From the NCBI GenBank assembly GCA_018818785.1, contig JAHIRF010000005.1, positions 124,001 through 188,000 on the forward strand: a DNA stretch of 64,000 nt. The letters run 5' to 3'. The DNA comes from Thermoplasmatota archaeon. Lineage in GTDB: Archaea; Thermoplasmatota; Thermoplasmata; UBA10834. The translations under genes and the position numbers were made by a program. The notes under the pieces were generated by a model. It was not told the origin of the DNA and did no database searches. It saw only the letters and a list, made by a program, of their open reading frames with translations. Shown one piece after another: positions 1-8,793 of this stretch (position 1 is the first letter of the stretch; each line of letters starts with the position of its first letter).

Positions 1-238
1 CATGGTCCCACTCCTGTTGAACGTAGACTTCCTTGCCGAGCACAGCAAGGGTCCTGAGTTCTCTTCGCGGTTCTATTGCCACATAAGGCGACCGGGTCGG
101 ACCAAAAACTTTCACCACTCTTCCGACCTCCCCCTTCAAGTTATCCCTCACGATGGTTCTTACATTCGGCGCGAACCGAGCTTTCACAATGAGCCTCCCG
201 TCGTGGGAAATATCCTGAACCACTCCGAGAAGTTGCAC
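1..238 (-). CDS. gar1: H/ACA RNP protein Gar1 (partial, 3' end outside window)
   Basis: This is the N-terminal 79 residues of an archaeal Gar1, a protein of the H/ACA guide RNP that makes pseudouridine in rRNA. The core pattern is visible: LIVKARFAP, then GEVGRVVKVFGPTRSPYVAI, which matches the conserved Gar1 strand ending in the GP..PYV motif. I place the start at GTG 238, just after a GGTGAG Shine-Dalgarno-like stretch; there is no ATG upstream in frame. The gene runs off the left edge. It is transcribed away from the phosphopantothenate synthetase gene, with an AT-rich promoter zone between them. Confidence 0.8.
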   Translation of the reverse strand, partial: MQLLGVVQDISHDGRLIVKARFAPNVRTIVRDNLKGEVGRVVKVFGPTRSPYVAIEPRRELRTLAVLGKEVYVQQEWDH

Positions 239-392
239 CGTCTCACCGAATCGTATATATAATTTGTGCCGAGCGCCCTATGTGTATAGTTATATATAAT
301 GTTTTTCTCAAGGTATTTAAGGTTTGAGCATATATCTGGGTCATACTGGAACCGGTCCCGTGCATGATCGATCGGCCTTGAGAAGGTTTACC
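239..392. promoter_or_regulatory. Divergent promoter region between gar1 and phosphopantothenate synthetase
   Basis: The spacer is very AT-rich, with several TATA-like runs (tatatataatt near 255-265 and ttatatataatg near 290-302) that could serve either direction. A second run, gtatttaagg near 313-322, lies between the latter and the plus-strand start. Which run serves which gene cannot be fixed from sequence alone. Confidence 0.5.
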
Positions 393-1139
393 ATGACGAA
401 TATTCCCAAGAGTCATCCTCGATACGATTCCCTGGTGCTCAGGGAGCGGCTCGTCGCAGGCTATAACGATGGTATAGTGGCTACACAAGGACTGATAGCA
501 CATGGGCGGGGAGAGATGTTCTACTACCTCCTCGGTGAGAGGACGACCAAGGAGGCTCGAACAGCAGAACGGGCCGCTGCTGCGCTCATGCTTCTGGCGA
601 AGAACCCTGTCATATCCGTCAACGGGAATGTCGCTGCGCTGTGCCCTGGCGAGGTCGTTCGTCTGGCGGAGGTGACCGGTGCGAAGATCGAGGTCGGCCT
701 CTTCCATAGGTCGGATCAGCGCGTTGCGAAGATACAGGCGGTTCTGGAAGATCATGGTGCGAAGGATGTGCTCGGCTTATTGCCCGATGCACGCATAGAT
801 GGCGTCGACAGCATGCGAGGGCTCTGCTGCGGTGACGGCATCCACTCTGCTGACGTCGTGCTCATACCGCTCGAGGATGGGGACCGTGCCGAGGCACTGT
901 CGAGGATGGGGAAGAAGACGATCGTCGTCGACCTGAATCCGCTGTCGCGGACTTCGCGGTCAGGAACTGTCGCAATCGTCGACGAAGTCACCAAAGCGCT
1001 ACCAGAGATATCTCTGTTCGCAGAGGAACTGGAAGATGATGCATCCGAGCAGGATCGCTTGCTGACGAATTATGATCGCGATGCCAATCTTCAAGCCGTG
1101 ATGAATGTCATGCAAGGCAACCTCGGCAAACTGGGCTGA
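393..1139 (+). CDS. 4-phosphopantoate--beta-alanine ligase (archaeal phosphopantothenate synthetase)
   Basis: This cytosolic enzyme joins 4-phosphopantoate and beta-alanine using ATP, the archaeal route to coenzyme A. The 248-residue length and the opening IPKSHPRYDSLVLRERL with AHGRGEMFYYLLGE are characteristic of the family (formerly DUF137). The ATG at 393 gives the canonical N-terminus; the frame is open further upstream to 324 but that stretch looks like leader sequence. Upstream, gar1 is divergent; downstream, a 149-base spacer precedes the adenosylhomocysteinase gene. Confidence 0.9.
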   Translation: MTNIPKSHPRYDSLVLRERLVAGYNDGIVATQGLIAHGRGEMFYYLLGERTTKEARTAERAAAALMLLAKNPVISVNGNVAALCPGEVVRLAEVTGAKIEVGLFHRSDQRVAKIQAVLEDHGAKDVLGLLPDARIDGVDSMRGLCCGDGIHSADVVLIPLEDGDRAEALSRMGKKTIVVDLNPLSRTSRSGTVAIVDEVTKALPEISLFAEELEDDASEQDRLLTNYDRDANLQAVMNVMQGNLGKLG

Positions 1140-1288
1140 TCCATTCTAGCCTTCGCCACCTGCGCGCAAGTGACGATGTAGATGACCGGTCGGATATTCT
1201 GCACACGATGCTTCTCTATTCATAGCGACTGAGATGTCGTGATTCGAAAACTGTTATCTACCATACAACCGATGCGATTCACGATATC

Positions 1289-2533
1289 ATGGCCAAGAAC
1301 GAGCTGGTCGAAAAGGGCGTACGCAGGATAGAATGGGCACGGGCGCATATGCCAGTGCTCGCGAAGATACGCGATAGGATGGTCAAGGAGCAGATCTTCG
1401 AGGGGCTCAAGGTCGCCATGGCCCTTCACACGGAGGCCAAGACTGCCGTGCTCGCATTGACGATACAAGAGGCGGGAGCGGAGGTCCGCCTGTCCAGCTG
1501 CAACCCTCTTTCGACCGACGATTCGGTCGCCGTCGCACTGAACGAGAAGTACGGGCTCGAGACCTATGCCAAGAAGGGGCAGAACAACAAGGACTACTAC
1601 GCCTCTCTCAACAAGGTGTTGGACATGAAGCCGGATTACGTCATCGACGATGGGGCCGATCTCATATTCCTGCTCCATACCAAGCGCAAGGAACTTCTTT
1701 CGAAGGTCAAGGGCGCGAACGAGGAGACCACCACCGGAGTGCTCCGCCTGAGGGCAATGGCACAACAGGGCGCGCTCAAGTTCCCAGTGATGTCCGTCAA
1801 CGACGCATATATGAAATACCTGTTCGACAACCGTTATGGCACTGGCCAGTCCACTATGGATGGCTTCATGGCCGCGACCAACCTGGTGATTGCTGGCAAG
1901 AACTTCGTGATCGCGGGCTACGGATGGTGCGGCCGCGGCATAGCCATGCGCGCGAAGGGCATGGGTGCAGATGTCACCATCTGCGAGGTGGACCCGATCC
2001 GGGCCATAGAGGCGAAATTGGACGGGTTCGCGGTAATGCCCATGAAGGACGCGGTGAAGAATGCCGATATACTGGTCTCGGCCACGGGCTGCAAGGACGT
2101 CGTGACGACTCAGGATATGAAGGCCATGAAGAATGGTTGCGTCCTTGCGAATTCTGGACATTTCGACAACGAGATCTCTAAGACCGATCTGATGAAACTG
2201 GCCAAATCGAAGAAGAAGGTCAGAGATTCGGTTGACGAGTATGTGTTGAAGAACGGCAAGCGACTCTACCTCCTTGCGGATGGCCGCCTGGTCAATCTCG
2301 CGGCTGGGCAGGGTCATCCCGCGGAGATCATGGATATGAGTTTCGCCATCCAAGCGCTGTGCCTGGAGTATCTGGACTTCAGCGCTCAGACACTGGAACC
2401 CGCGGTCTACGATGTGCCCGACCATCTCGACGATCTCGTCGCTCGGCTGAAACTTCAGACGGCGGGCATCAAGATCGACAAGCTGTCAAAGGAACAACAG
2501 CAATATGTCCGGAGCTGGAAGGAAGGTACATAA
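1289..2533 (+). CDS. ahcY: Adenosylhomocysteinase
   Basis: S-adenosylhomocysteine hydrolase splits the by-product of SAM-dependent methylation into adenosine and homocysteine, using tightly bound NAD. It has 414 residues, the shorter archaeal form. Visible motifs are ALHTEAKTAVL and SSCNPLSTDD near the N-terminus, VIAGYGWCGRGIAMRAKGMGA as the NAD-binding Rossmann loop around residues 208-228, NSGHFDNEI, and the C-terminal LAAGQGHPAEIMDMSFA. A PfkB kinase follows 66 bases downstream, and a link to adenosine salvage is plausible but not shown. Confidence 0.95.
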   Translation: MAKNELVEKGVRRIEWARAHMPVLAKIRDRMVKEQIFEGLKVAMALHTEAKTAVLALTIQEAGAEVRLSSCNPLSTDDSVAVALNEKYGLETYAKKGQNNKDYYASLNKVLDMKPDYVIDDGADLIFLLHTKRKELLSKVKGANEETTTGVLRLRAMAQQGALKFPVMSVNDAYMKYLFDNRYGTGQSTMDGFMAATNLVIAGKNFVIAGYGWCGRGIAMRAKGMGADVTICEVDPIRAIEAKLDGFAVMPMKDAVKNADILVSATGCKDVVTTQDMKAMKNGCVLANSGHFDNEISKTDLMKLAKSKKKVRDSVDEYVLKNGKRLYLLADGRLVNLAAGQGHPAEIMDMSFAIQALCLEYLDFSAQTLEPAVYDVPDHLDDLVARLKLQTAGIKIDKLSKEQQQYVRSWKEGT

Positions 2534-2599
2534 TAGTGCACCGCACCGGTCCGCGCAGGCCGTATCAGGACACTTATCGCCGTTAATCGGACTTGTCCC

Positions 2600-3577
2600 A
2601 TGAGATTTTTCAAGTATCTTGGGTACAATACGGGACACTCGGAGTGGCGGATCTTGCGGAAGAACAACTTCCTTGGCGTCTATGGACACACTGCTATCGA
2701 CATCATCTATTCCTCGGACGAATTCCCTCGACCTAACACCTGCGTGGAGCTGAAAGGTCGTAAGGAGCAGTATGGAGGTACTGGCGCGAATGTCGCCAGG
2801 ATCGCAGCATCTCTCGGGGTCCCGACCGCCCTCGCGAGCCACGTGGGGGATGATTTCCCGAAAGAGTTCATGGAATCGCTCCGTGAAGAAGGCGTCGACA
2901 CAGTGGACGTCGTCAAGGTCAGGGGCCAGAGGACCCCGTTCGTGATCATGATCTCCGACAAGGGGCACAACCAGATAGGCTTCGTCGAGCAAGGGGCCGT
3001 GCTCGAGTCGGAGAAGTTGCCGCTGCGGACACATACGGTGGACTCGTCGCAGTTCGTGCATGTGGGCACGGGTCGTCCAACCTACATGCTCAAAGTGGCC
3101 AGACGGGCGAAGCGTAAGAAACGGACTGTCTGCTTCGACCCCGCTCAGGAGCTGCACTACGTCTACACTCCAGAGACATTCAAGCAGGTGCTGGAGCAGA
3201 GCGACATCTTCTTCGCTAACTCCTCCGAGTTGGAGCGGGCGAAGGAGTATCTTAATCTGAAAGAAGATCCGGAGCTCCTGTCATATGTCAAGATGGTCAT
3301 CCATACGAAGGGTGCTGACGGTAGCAGGATACTCACAGCCGATGACGATCTGATTGTAGGTGCGATACCGCCTGACAAGGTGACGGATACGACGGGTGCG
3401 GGAGATGCCTTCCGCGCAGGGTTCTACGCGGGTCTCTCCAAATCCCTGCCTATAGAAGAATGTGCCTGGATCGGCGCATCCGTGGCTTCCTTTGTTGTCG
3501 AGAGCGTTGGTGCTCAGAGCGCGCTCCCTTCCTGGGACATGGTACAGAGAAGGGCTGCGCGGAGGAAGTACGTTTGA
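2600..3577 (+). CDS. PfkB-family carbohydrate or nucleoside kinase
   Basis: This is a ribokinase-fold kinase. The protein shows FLGVYGHTAID near residue 24, the sugar/nucleoside-binding segment GGTGANVARIAASLG, and the C-terminal PfkB signature DTTGAGDAFRAGF with the catalytic Asp in GAGD. Archaeal proteins of this look include nucleoside kinases, so adenosine, guanosine or inosine phosphorylation is a reasonable guess given the adenosylhomocysteinase neighbour, but the substrate cannot be read from sequence. The family usually begins just before FLGVYGH, so the TTG at 2654 is an alternative start to ATG 2600. Confidence 0.85.
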   Translation: MRFFKYLGYNTGHSEWRILRKNNFLGVYGHTAIDIIYSSDEFPRPNTCVELKGRKEQYGGTGANVARIAASLGVPTALASHVGDDFPKEFMESLREEGVDTVDVVKVRGQRTPFVIMISDKGHNQIGFVEQGAVLESEKLPLRTHTVDSSQFVHVGTGRPTYMLKVARRAKRKKRTVCFDPAQELHYVYTPETFKQVLEQSDIFFANSSELERAKEYLNLKEDPELLSYVKMVIHTKGADGSRILTADDDLIVGAIPPDKVTDTTGAGDAFRAGFYAGLSKSLPIEECAWIGASVASFVVESVGAQSALPSWDMVQRRAARRKYV

Positions 3578-4350
3578 GTGACGGGTCAGAGACAAGCACT
3601 GCTCAACCACTGGATGAGAAGATCATCGAACTTCTGCGCAAGGCGAAGAGGGTGAGCGTTCTCACAGGGGCGGGAGTTTCCGCGGAGAGCGGAATACCGA
3701 CTTTCAGGGGTGCTGGTGGTATCTGGGCGAAGTATGATTATAGAAAACTGGCGACTCCCGCGGGATTCGCCGAGGACCCGGAACTCGTGTGGGAATGGTA
3801 TCAACTCCGCCAGCGCGAGATAATGAAAGCGCGCCCCAATCGTGCGCATGAGGCGATCTCGCTGATGGAACGATACTATCCCGAGTTCACCGTGATTACT
3901 CAGAACATAGATGGTCTTCATCATCGTGCGGGGAATTCAACCGTCTTGGAGCTCCATGGCAACATATGGCGGATGAGGTGTGATCGCGACCATGCCCTCA
4001 TGGACATTTCAGAACCTCTGGATCATATACCGCCTATTTGCCAATGCGGCAGCATACTCCGTCCGGATGTGGTATGGTTCGGCGAATCGTTGCCGACAGA
4101 TGTCCTGGATGCTGCGTCGAGATCCGCATCCGAATGTGAAGTCATGTTCGTCGTGGGAACATCAGCTATTGTCTACCCGGCTGCAGCGCTCCCTGTACTC
4201 ACCAAGAATTCGGGAGGGTGCGTGATCGAGGTCAATCTCGAACCGACCGATGTGACTACCTACGCGGACGTGTCATTACGTGGGCGCGCGAGTGAAGTCT
4301 TGCCAGAACTCTGGACTGCGGTCGTTAATCCCGAAAGCTTTATCAAATGA
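3574..4350 (+). CDS. cobB: SIR2-family NAD-dependent protein deacylase, class III type
   Basis: This sirtuin has 258 residues. GAGVSAESGIPTFR at 32-45 binds NAD, QNIDGLH follows at 110-116, and the catalytic histidine is H128 in ELHGN. Y76 and R79 form the Y-x-x-R pair that in class III sirtuins recognises acidic acyl groups, so desuccinylase/demalonylase activity is likely. The zinc site looks reduced: C136 has Asp where the partner Cys of C-x-x-C would be (139), and the second pair is C156/C158. Start is TTG 3574, overlapping the TGA of the kinase gene, with GGAGG at 3561-3565 as ribosome binding site. Confidence 0.88.
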   Translation: MSDGSETSTAQPLDEKIIELLRKAKRVSVLTGAGVSAESGIPTFRGAGGIWAKYDYRKLATPAGFAEDPELVWEWYQLRQREIMKARPNRAHEAISLMERYYPEFTVITQNIDGLHHRAGNSTVLELHGNIWRMRCDRDHALMDISEPLDHIPPICQCGSILRPDVVWFGESLPTDVLDAASRSASECEVMFVVGTSAIVYPAAALPVLTKNSGGCVIEVNLEPTDVTTYADVSLRGRASEVLPELWTAVVNPESFIK

Positions 4351-4381
4351 CAGCCCATTATACTGCATTGGTGAGCACCAG

Positions 4382-4615
4382 ATGGCAGTGGGTTTTATAC
4401 TGATAAGCACCGCGCCAGCGAAGGAGCACGAGGTTTACAACGAATTACTGAAGGTCAAGGAAGTGGTCGAGCTGCACCCTCTCTTCGGAGAGTACGACCT
4501 GATTGCCAAGATCGAGGCCGAGGATTTCAACCTGCTAGGGCAGGTTGTGGTCGATAAGGTCCGTTCGATCCCGGGCGTCATAGACACCAAGACCTTGACA
4601 GGTATTAAGTTCTGA
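4382..4615 (+). CDS. Stand-alone Lrp/AsnC ligand-binding (RAM) domain protein
   Basis: A 77-residue protein consisting only of the alpha-beta ligand-binding domain of Lrp/AsnC regulators, without the DNA-binding helix-turn-helix. The pattern GFILISTAP, VVELHPLFGEYDLIAKIEA and VRSIPGVIDTKTLTGIKF is typical. Such proteins sense amino acids or modulate full-length Lrp partners. Start ATG 4382 follows GGTGAG at about 4370-4375. A second stand-alone RAM protein lies at 23606-23950. Confidence 0.85.
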   Translation: MAVGFILISTAPAKEHEVYNELLKVKEVVELHPLFGEYDLIAKIEAEDFNLLGQVVVDKVRSIPGVIDTKTLTGIKF

Positions 4616-4645
4616 ACTTCGATGCGGGATTCAAAGGTGAGCTAA

Positions 4646-4942
4646 ATGGAACTACTTGAGTTCATGACGGTACTACTGATGATATTCGGCCTGTTCATGC
4701 TGCTGGCGGGCGTGTTCACAGCATACTTTGGCAGCGGAAAGAGCAGAATCATCGGTGTAGTGCTCCTGGTCATAGGCCTGATCGTCGGAGTCTTGTGGGC
4801 GGTCATGTGCATTGACTCAGTCGCAGTAATTGATGTCAACCTGAGCAAGGTGATTTGGGACGCATTCCTGTATATCTTGGCAGGACTGATCGGAGCCCTC
4901 GCAGCGGTTGGCGTGTTCCTTCTTGCGATAATGAAGTCGTAA
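4646..4942 (+). CDS. Small hydrophobic membrane protein of unknown function
   Basis: This 98-residue protein has three predicted membrane segments: roughly residues 5-28, 34-58 and 72-95, with a short basic stretch GSGKSR after the first. GGTGAG at about 4635-4640 provides a good ribosome binding site. I do not recognise a family. It lies between the RAM-domain gene and purE on the same strand, but purE appears to have its own promoter. Confidence 0.65.
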   Translation: MELLEFMTVLLMIFGLFMLLAGVFTAYFGSGKSRIIGVVLLVIGLIVGVLWAVMCIDSVAVIDVNLSKVIWDAFLYILAGLIGALAAVGVFLLAIMKS

Positions 4943-4983
4943 GAACGCAAACCTTTTTCTACAAACTATTCTTCTACCTTTTG

Positions 4984-5448
4984 ATGAGTGTCCAGATAGT
5001 TCTTGGTAGCAAGAGCGATATGAAGGTGGCCGAGAAGGCGGTCTCAGTCCTCAAGGAACTGGGAATACCTTATCGGATCGCTGTGGCCAGCGCGCACAGG
5101 ACCCCGGAGCTGGTAGACCAGCTCGTGACCGAAGCCGATGCTGAAGTGTTCATCGCGATCGCGGGTCTGTCCGCAGCCCTGCCGGGTGTCATCGCATCTA
5201 AGACGGTGAGACCGGTCATAGGCGTCCCCGTCAGCGGGGCGATCAACCTCGATGCCATACTTTCCGTCGTTCAGATGCCCCCGGGCATACCAGTGGCCAG
5301 TGTCGGCCTGGATAGGGGAGAGAACGCGGCATTGCTCGCAGCATCAATACTTGCGCTGAGGGACGACAGAATCTTGACCGCGCTGAAGGCGTATCGTCAG
5401 AAGCTCAAGGACAAGGTCATCCAGGATTCCAAGGAAGTTGAGTTCTAG
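4984..5448 (+). CDS. purE: PurE, N5-carboxyaminoimidazole ribonucleotide mutase / AIR carboxylase
   Basis: PurE acts in de novo purine synthesis, forming 4-carboxy-5-aminoimidazole ribonucleotide. Of 154 residues, VLGSKSDMKVAEKA near the start and SAHRTP at 36-41, with the catalytic His38, identify it. The loop normally written AGG(A)AHLPG is here AGLSAALPG (60-68) and lacks the His. The chemical class (mutase or CO2-dependent carboxylase) is not resolved. The stop codon abuts the ATG of guaAb with no gap, so the two are co-translated in a purine cluster. Confidence 0.88.
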   Translation: MSVQIVLGSKSDMKVAEKAVSVLKELGIPYRIAVASAHRTPELVDQLVTEADAEVFIAIAGLSAALPGVIASKTVRPVIGVPVSGAINLDAILSVVQMPPGIPVASVGLDRGENAALLAASILALRDDRILTALKAYRQKLKDKVIQDSKEVEF

Positions 5449-6396
5449 ATGTTCGACGCACAGAAATTCATCGACCAGCAGATCGCCAAAGTGAAAGAGG
5501 ACGTTGAAGGCACGGCGATAATCGCAGCCTCCGGCGGAGTGGACAGCACGGTATGCGCGGGTATCGTCAGCAAGGCGATCGGCGACAGACTGCTCGCAGT
5601 CTATGTCGACACCGGTTTCATGCGCAAGGGCGAGAACGACTCGGTCGACAAGATGCTCTCTCGTCTGGGGGTCAACCACATCATTGTGGATGCCAGCGAC
5701 GAGTACTACGAAGCGTTGAAGGGCGTCACGGACCCGGAGCGGAAGAGGAAGATCATCGGCGAGAAGTTCATACGCGTATTCGAGCGTGAGGCGAAGAAGT
5801 TCGGCGCTGAGTACCTCGTGCAGGGAACCATCGCACCGGACTGGATCGAGAGCGGTGGCGGACTCAGGGACACCATCAAGTCCCATCACAACGTGGGTGG
5901 TCTCCCGGCCGATATGAACCTGAAATTGGTGGAACCACTCAGGGACCTCTACAAGGACGAGGTCCGGAAGGTCGCGCGCATGCTCAAGATCGAGGTCGCG
6001 GAGAAACAGCCTTTCCCGGGACCCGCGCTGGCGATAAGGGTTCTCGGTGAGCCAACGCGCGAATCCGTGGAGATCGTGCGCGAGGCATGTGCCATTACCG
6101 AGGAGGAGATCGAGAAAGCCGCAGCCGCTGGCAAGATGAAGCTGCCATGGCAATACTTCGCGGTCCTCCTCCCGATCAGGAGCGTCGGAGTGCAGGGCGA
6201 CATAAGAGCGTATGGTTACACGATAGCCGTACGCGCGGTGGATTCCGTGGATGCCATGTCCGCAGTATACTGCAAGATACCGCACGAGATCCTCGAGACA
6301 ATATCCACCAGGATATCGAACAAGATGAAGGACAAGGTCAACAGGGTCGTCTATGATATAACGGACAAGCCACCGGGCACAATAGAATGGGAGTGA
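5449..6396 (+). CDS. guaAb: GMP synthase subunit B (PP-loop ATPase)
   Basis: This is the XMP-adenylating subunit of the two-subunit archaeal GMP synthase. The P-loop SGGVDS is at 28-33; YVDTGFMRKGE, EYLVQGTIAPDWIES and the C-terminal IPHEILETISTRISN and GTIEWE are family hallmarks. It has 315 residues with no amidotransferase domain; the glutaminase partner is encoded 150 bases downstream under its own promoter. It is directly fused in translation to purE (zero-base gap). Confidence 0.95.
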   Translation: MFDAQKFIDQQIAKVKEDVEGTAIIAASGGVDSTVCAGIVSKAIGDRLLAVYVDTGFMRKGENDSVDKMLSRLGVNHIIVDASDEYYEALKGVTDPERKRKIIGEKFIRVFEREAKKFGAEYLVQGTIAPDWIESGGGLRDTIKSHHNVGGLPADMNLKLVEPLRDLYKDEVRKVARMLKIEVAEKQPFPGPALAIRVLGEPTRESVEIVREACAITEEEIEKAAAAGKMKLPWQYFAVLLPIRSVGVQGDIRAYGYTIAVRAVDSVDAMSAVYCKIPHEILETISTRISNKMKDKVNRVVYDITDKPPGTIEWE

Positions 6397-6518
6397 TTGT
6401 CCCCCAAAGGACCGGCAAGTCCGGGACCCTTCTCTTCGTTCTTTAAATACTCTTCATATTCCATCTCCCGCACTGGCTGCGGTCTTGCGAGCGCATTCTC
6501 TCGTTCCTCAGCAGAGGC

Positions 6519-6526
6519 TATATATC
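6519..6526 (+). promoter_or_regulatory. TATA box of guaAa
   Basis: TATATATC is centred about 25 bases before the ATG at 6547, which implies a leaderless transcript. The amidotransferase subunit can therefore be expressed independently of purE-guaAb. Confidence 0.65.
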
Positions 6527-6546
6527 TACTCCATGTTCCCTCCTTC

Positions 6547-7122
6547 ATGCGCATATTGGTCGTTGATAATGGCGGTCAATGGACACACCGGGAGTGGAGG
6601 GTGCTCAGGGATCTTGGCACCGAGTGCGAGATAATACCGAACACGACCCCGGTCGAGAACATCCATGCGGACGGCTTGGTCCTATCCGGTGGAGCGCCCC
6701 GCGTAGGCCTGAACCAGGAGAGCATGGGAAAGTGCGGGGATTACATTCAGAAGGCAGGCATACCCGTGCTCGGCATATGCGCAGGTCATCAATTCATGGC
6801 ATGGTTCCTCGGAGGCAAGGCCGGACCATCCAAGGTTCCAGAATTCGGCAAGACCATGGTTTCCATTGATGATGAGGACGACCTCTTCAAGGGGCTGCCC
6901 GACACATTAGTGGCATGGGAGTCTCACAACGACGAGGTGACGGAACTTCCTCCGGATTTCATCGCGCTGGCTCACTCTGACAATTGCCAGGTCCAGGCCA
7001 TGAGACACAAGACGAAGCCGCTTTTCGGCGTGCAGTTCCACCCCGAGGTAGAGCACACTGACAACGGATACGATATCTTCCAAGCTTTCGTCGATGTCTG
7101 TCAAGCACACAAGAAGGATTGA
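6547..7122 (+). CDS. guaAa: GMP synthase subunit A (glutamine amidotransferase)
   Basis: This class I amidotransferase of 191 residues releases ammonia from glutamine for subunit B. The catalytic triad is visible: Cys78 in GICAGHQ, His165 and Glu167 in FHPEVEH. I take ATG 6547 (MRILVVDNGGQW) as the start because a TATA box is centred 25 bases upstream; the frame is open further upstream but that would include the promoter. The TGA stop is immediately followed by the start of a small gene. Confidence 0.95.
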   Translation: MRILVVDNGGQWTHREWRVLRDLGTECEIIPNTTPVENIHADGLVLSGGAPRVGLNQESMGKCGDYIQKAGIPVLGICAGHQFMAWFLGGKAGPSKVPEFGKTMVSIDDEDDLFKGLPDTLVAWESHNDEVTELPPDFIALAHSDNCQVQAMRHKTKPLFGVQFHPEVEHTDNGYDIFQAFVDVCQAHKKD

Positions 7123-7350
7123 GTGATGGATCAAGAGGCGCTTGAGATTCTGAGAGAAGCCATCGAAACGAGGTTGAGAAGCGAATCGGTCGAGCGTTCT
7201 ATCGGTCGTACTGTCCGCAGGCGAGGCCTCGATTTTTCCGTATATATCGGCATGATGAGCGATATCAGAGACGTCGCGGGGTCCAGAAAAATCTCTTTGG
7301 ATGATGCTGCCGAAACCCTACTGGAAGAGGAATATCAGGATCGCGAGTAG
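7123..7350 (+). CDS. Small protein of unknown function
   Basis: A 75-residue, mostly helical, charged protein directly downstream of guaAa with no gap; GTG 7123 and ATG 7126 are alternative starts. I do not recognise a family. Its last 33 bases overlap the end of the convergent membrane-protein gene. Co-expression with guaAa is implied by spacing. Confidence 0.6.
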   Translation: MMDQEALEILREAIETRLRSESVERSIGRTVRRRGLDFSVYIGMMSDIRDVAGSRKISLDDAAETLLEEEYQDRE

Positions 7351-7737
7351 ACAGCACACTGCCAGTATCACACCGATCACGAACATCGCAAATGCCGTTT
7401 TCTTGTCCGATCCGAAGGCAATCGGCACTGGGCCGACCATCACGACCCCTCCATACTTGGTCTCCGCTGGGCGCGATATTCCTTTCCTAGCAGGATAGTC
7501 TCCTGCCTGTACGGTATCTATCTGACTCCTTACCATCACGAAGAACCCTGTCATGAAGCTCAGCACTATCAGTGCAGTCCCCAGCATGAACAGGCCACTT
7601 GAACCTGAGAATACTGGGAATATCAGAACGAGCGAGACCTCTCCTTCTCCAGACGCCACGGCTATGCCTATGATCGCCAATCCCGCGACGAACATGAGCA
7701 CTGGAATCATGATGCTCGTTCGCACCGTTGCTCCCAT
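7318..7737 (-). CDS. DUF131 / TIGR00304-family membrane protein
   Basis: This 139-residue protein has hydrophobic segments near residues 8-28, 30-62 and 115-139. Between them lies the diagnostic loop YGGVVMVGPVPIAFGSDKK, which typifies a small family of archaeal membrane proteins of unknown function. The gene converges on and overlaps the preceding small gene by 33 bases. Confidence 0.8.
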   Translation of the reverse strand: MGATVRTSIMIPVLMFVAGLAIIGIAVASGEGEVSLVLIFPVFSGSSGLFMLGTALIVLSFMTGFFVMVRSQIDTVQAGDYPARKGISRPAETKYGGVVMVGPVPIAFGSDKKTAFAMFVIGVILAVCCLLAILIFLFQ

Positions 7738-7845
7738 GTCGTTCTCCTGATGGTCAATGGCTCGCCCTGGACTATTTAACTTGCGGGAAGCCAGTCACGC
7801 AGAAGCCTTTTATTGACCCCTTGCGTTCCGGATTCGGGAACAGCA

Positions 7846-8793
7846 GTGGTCACACTAAGGGATCATCTCGTTGACATACTCGAATCGAAGGATTTCTCGG
7901 TCAGCGAGAAAGACGGTTACCTCTACGGCTCGAGGGATGATATCTCCGTCGTGGTCCTCGCTGCCAGTGATATGTTGATGGAGGATGTAGAGGATTTCAT
8001 CAGCAATGTATCAGATTTCCACGGCCGGAAGATAGTCGCGTCGCTGTCGAAAGCGGATGACGGGGTCCAGGGATTCCTGCAGAAGAGAGGGGTCCATTAT
8101 TGGGGGCGCGAGGAGCTCGAGCATGAGATAGGCAACCTGCAGCTCCAGACTGTCAGTGGCGGGATCGGCAAGAGCCTATTGGACGATATAATATCGGACG
8201 ACTTCCCCCAGAGACTATCGGAACCGCCCGAGCAATCAGTCCCGATCATCGTCGAGAGTGCAGGCGATCTGGCGGAACGGATCGTCAAGCCGAACTTCAT
8301 GCTGGAGGATATCAAACATCTGGCTCGACACGAGGTGCAGGGTTACAGATTCGACCTTGACCTGGTCCCTCATTATCTATTTCATTATGTGCTGAACCTG
8401 GAGGGCGGCAAACAGCGGGCAGGGATCGTCGCTGTAAACGCGTTGACGAGTCAGCTGGAGACCTGGCGTTGGGGTTTCGAACTCGTGGATTCGATCGATG
8501 CTCAGCACACGAAGCGGGAACCGAAGATCGACCAGGAGAAAGCAAACGAGTTGGCCCGAGAAGAGATCGCGAAGGAGTTCAGGTCGTTCACGGAAACGGT
8601 GAAGGATTACGGACATTCTGAGATAATAGAACGCAAGAGATCCTCCAAAGATCCGATGATGATAGATCCTAAGGGACTCGTGTATCTGCCTGTCTGGTGC
8701 ATCGAAGGCAAGAACGGCGCGATGATCGTGAATTCATCTAGCGGGAAGATCATCAGCGAGCACTTGCACGGTGCGGAGACTAGGCAAGGTTGA
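7846..8793 (+). CDS. Conserved archaeal protein of unknown function
   Basis: The product has about 315 residues and no membrane segments or signal peptide. The N-terminal 90 residues (VTLRDHLVDILESKDF, then ISVVVLAASDM and VHYWGREELEHEIG) vaguely recall a restriction-endonuclease-like fold, but I do not see a convincing catalytic set. The C-terminus (LVYLPVWCIEGKNGAMIVNS) looks like a beta-rich domain. I prefer GTG 7846 because a TATA-like CTTTTATTG lies at about 7807-7815; the earlier TTG at 7813 would fall inside it. The end meets the convergent nuclease gene with a 14-base overlap. Confidence 0.6.
   Translation: MVTLRDHLVDILESKDFSVSEKDGYLYGSRDDISVVVLAASDMLMEDVEDFISNVSDFHGRKIVASLSKADDGVQGFLQKRGVHYWGREELEHEIGNLQLQTVSGGIGKSLLDDIISDDFPQRLSEPPEQSVPIIVESAGDLAERIVKPNFMLEDIKHLARHEVQGYRFDLDLVPHYLFHYVLNLEGGKQRAGIVAVNALTSQLETWRWGFELVDSIDAQHTKREPKIDQEKANELAREEIAKEFRSFTETVKDYGHSEIIERKRSSKDPMMIDPKGLVYLPVWCIEGKNGAMIVNSSSGKIISEHLHGAETRQG

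Noticed and set aside
1220-2425. 401-codon minus-strand frame opposite ahcY
   Set aside because: The plus strand encodes an unmistakable adenosylhomocysteinase; the opposite frame is a by-product of GC-rich codon usage.
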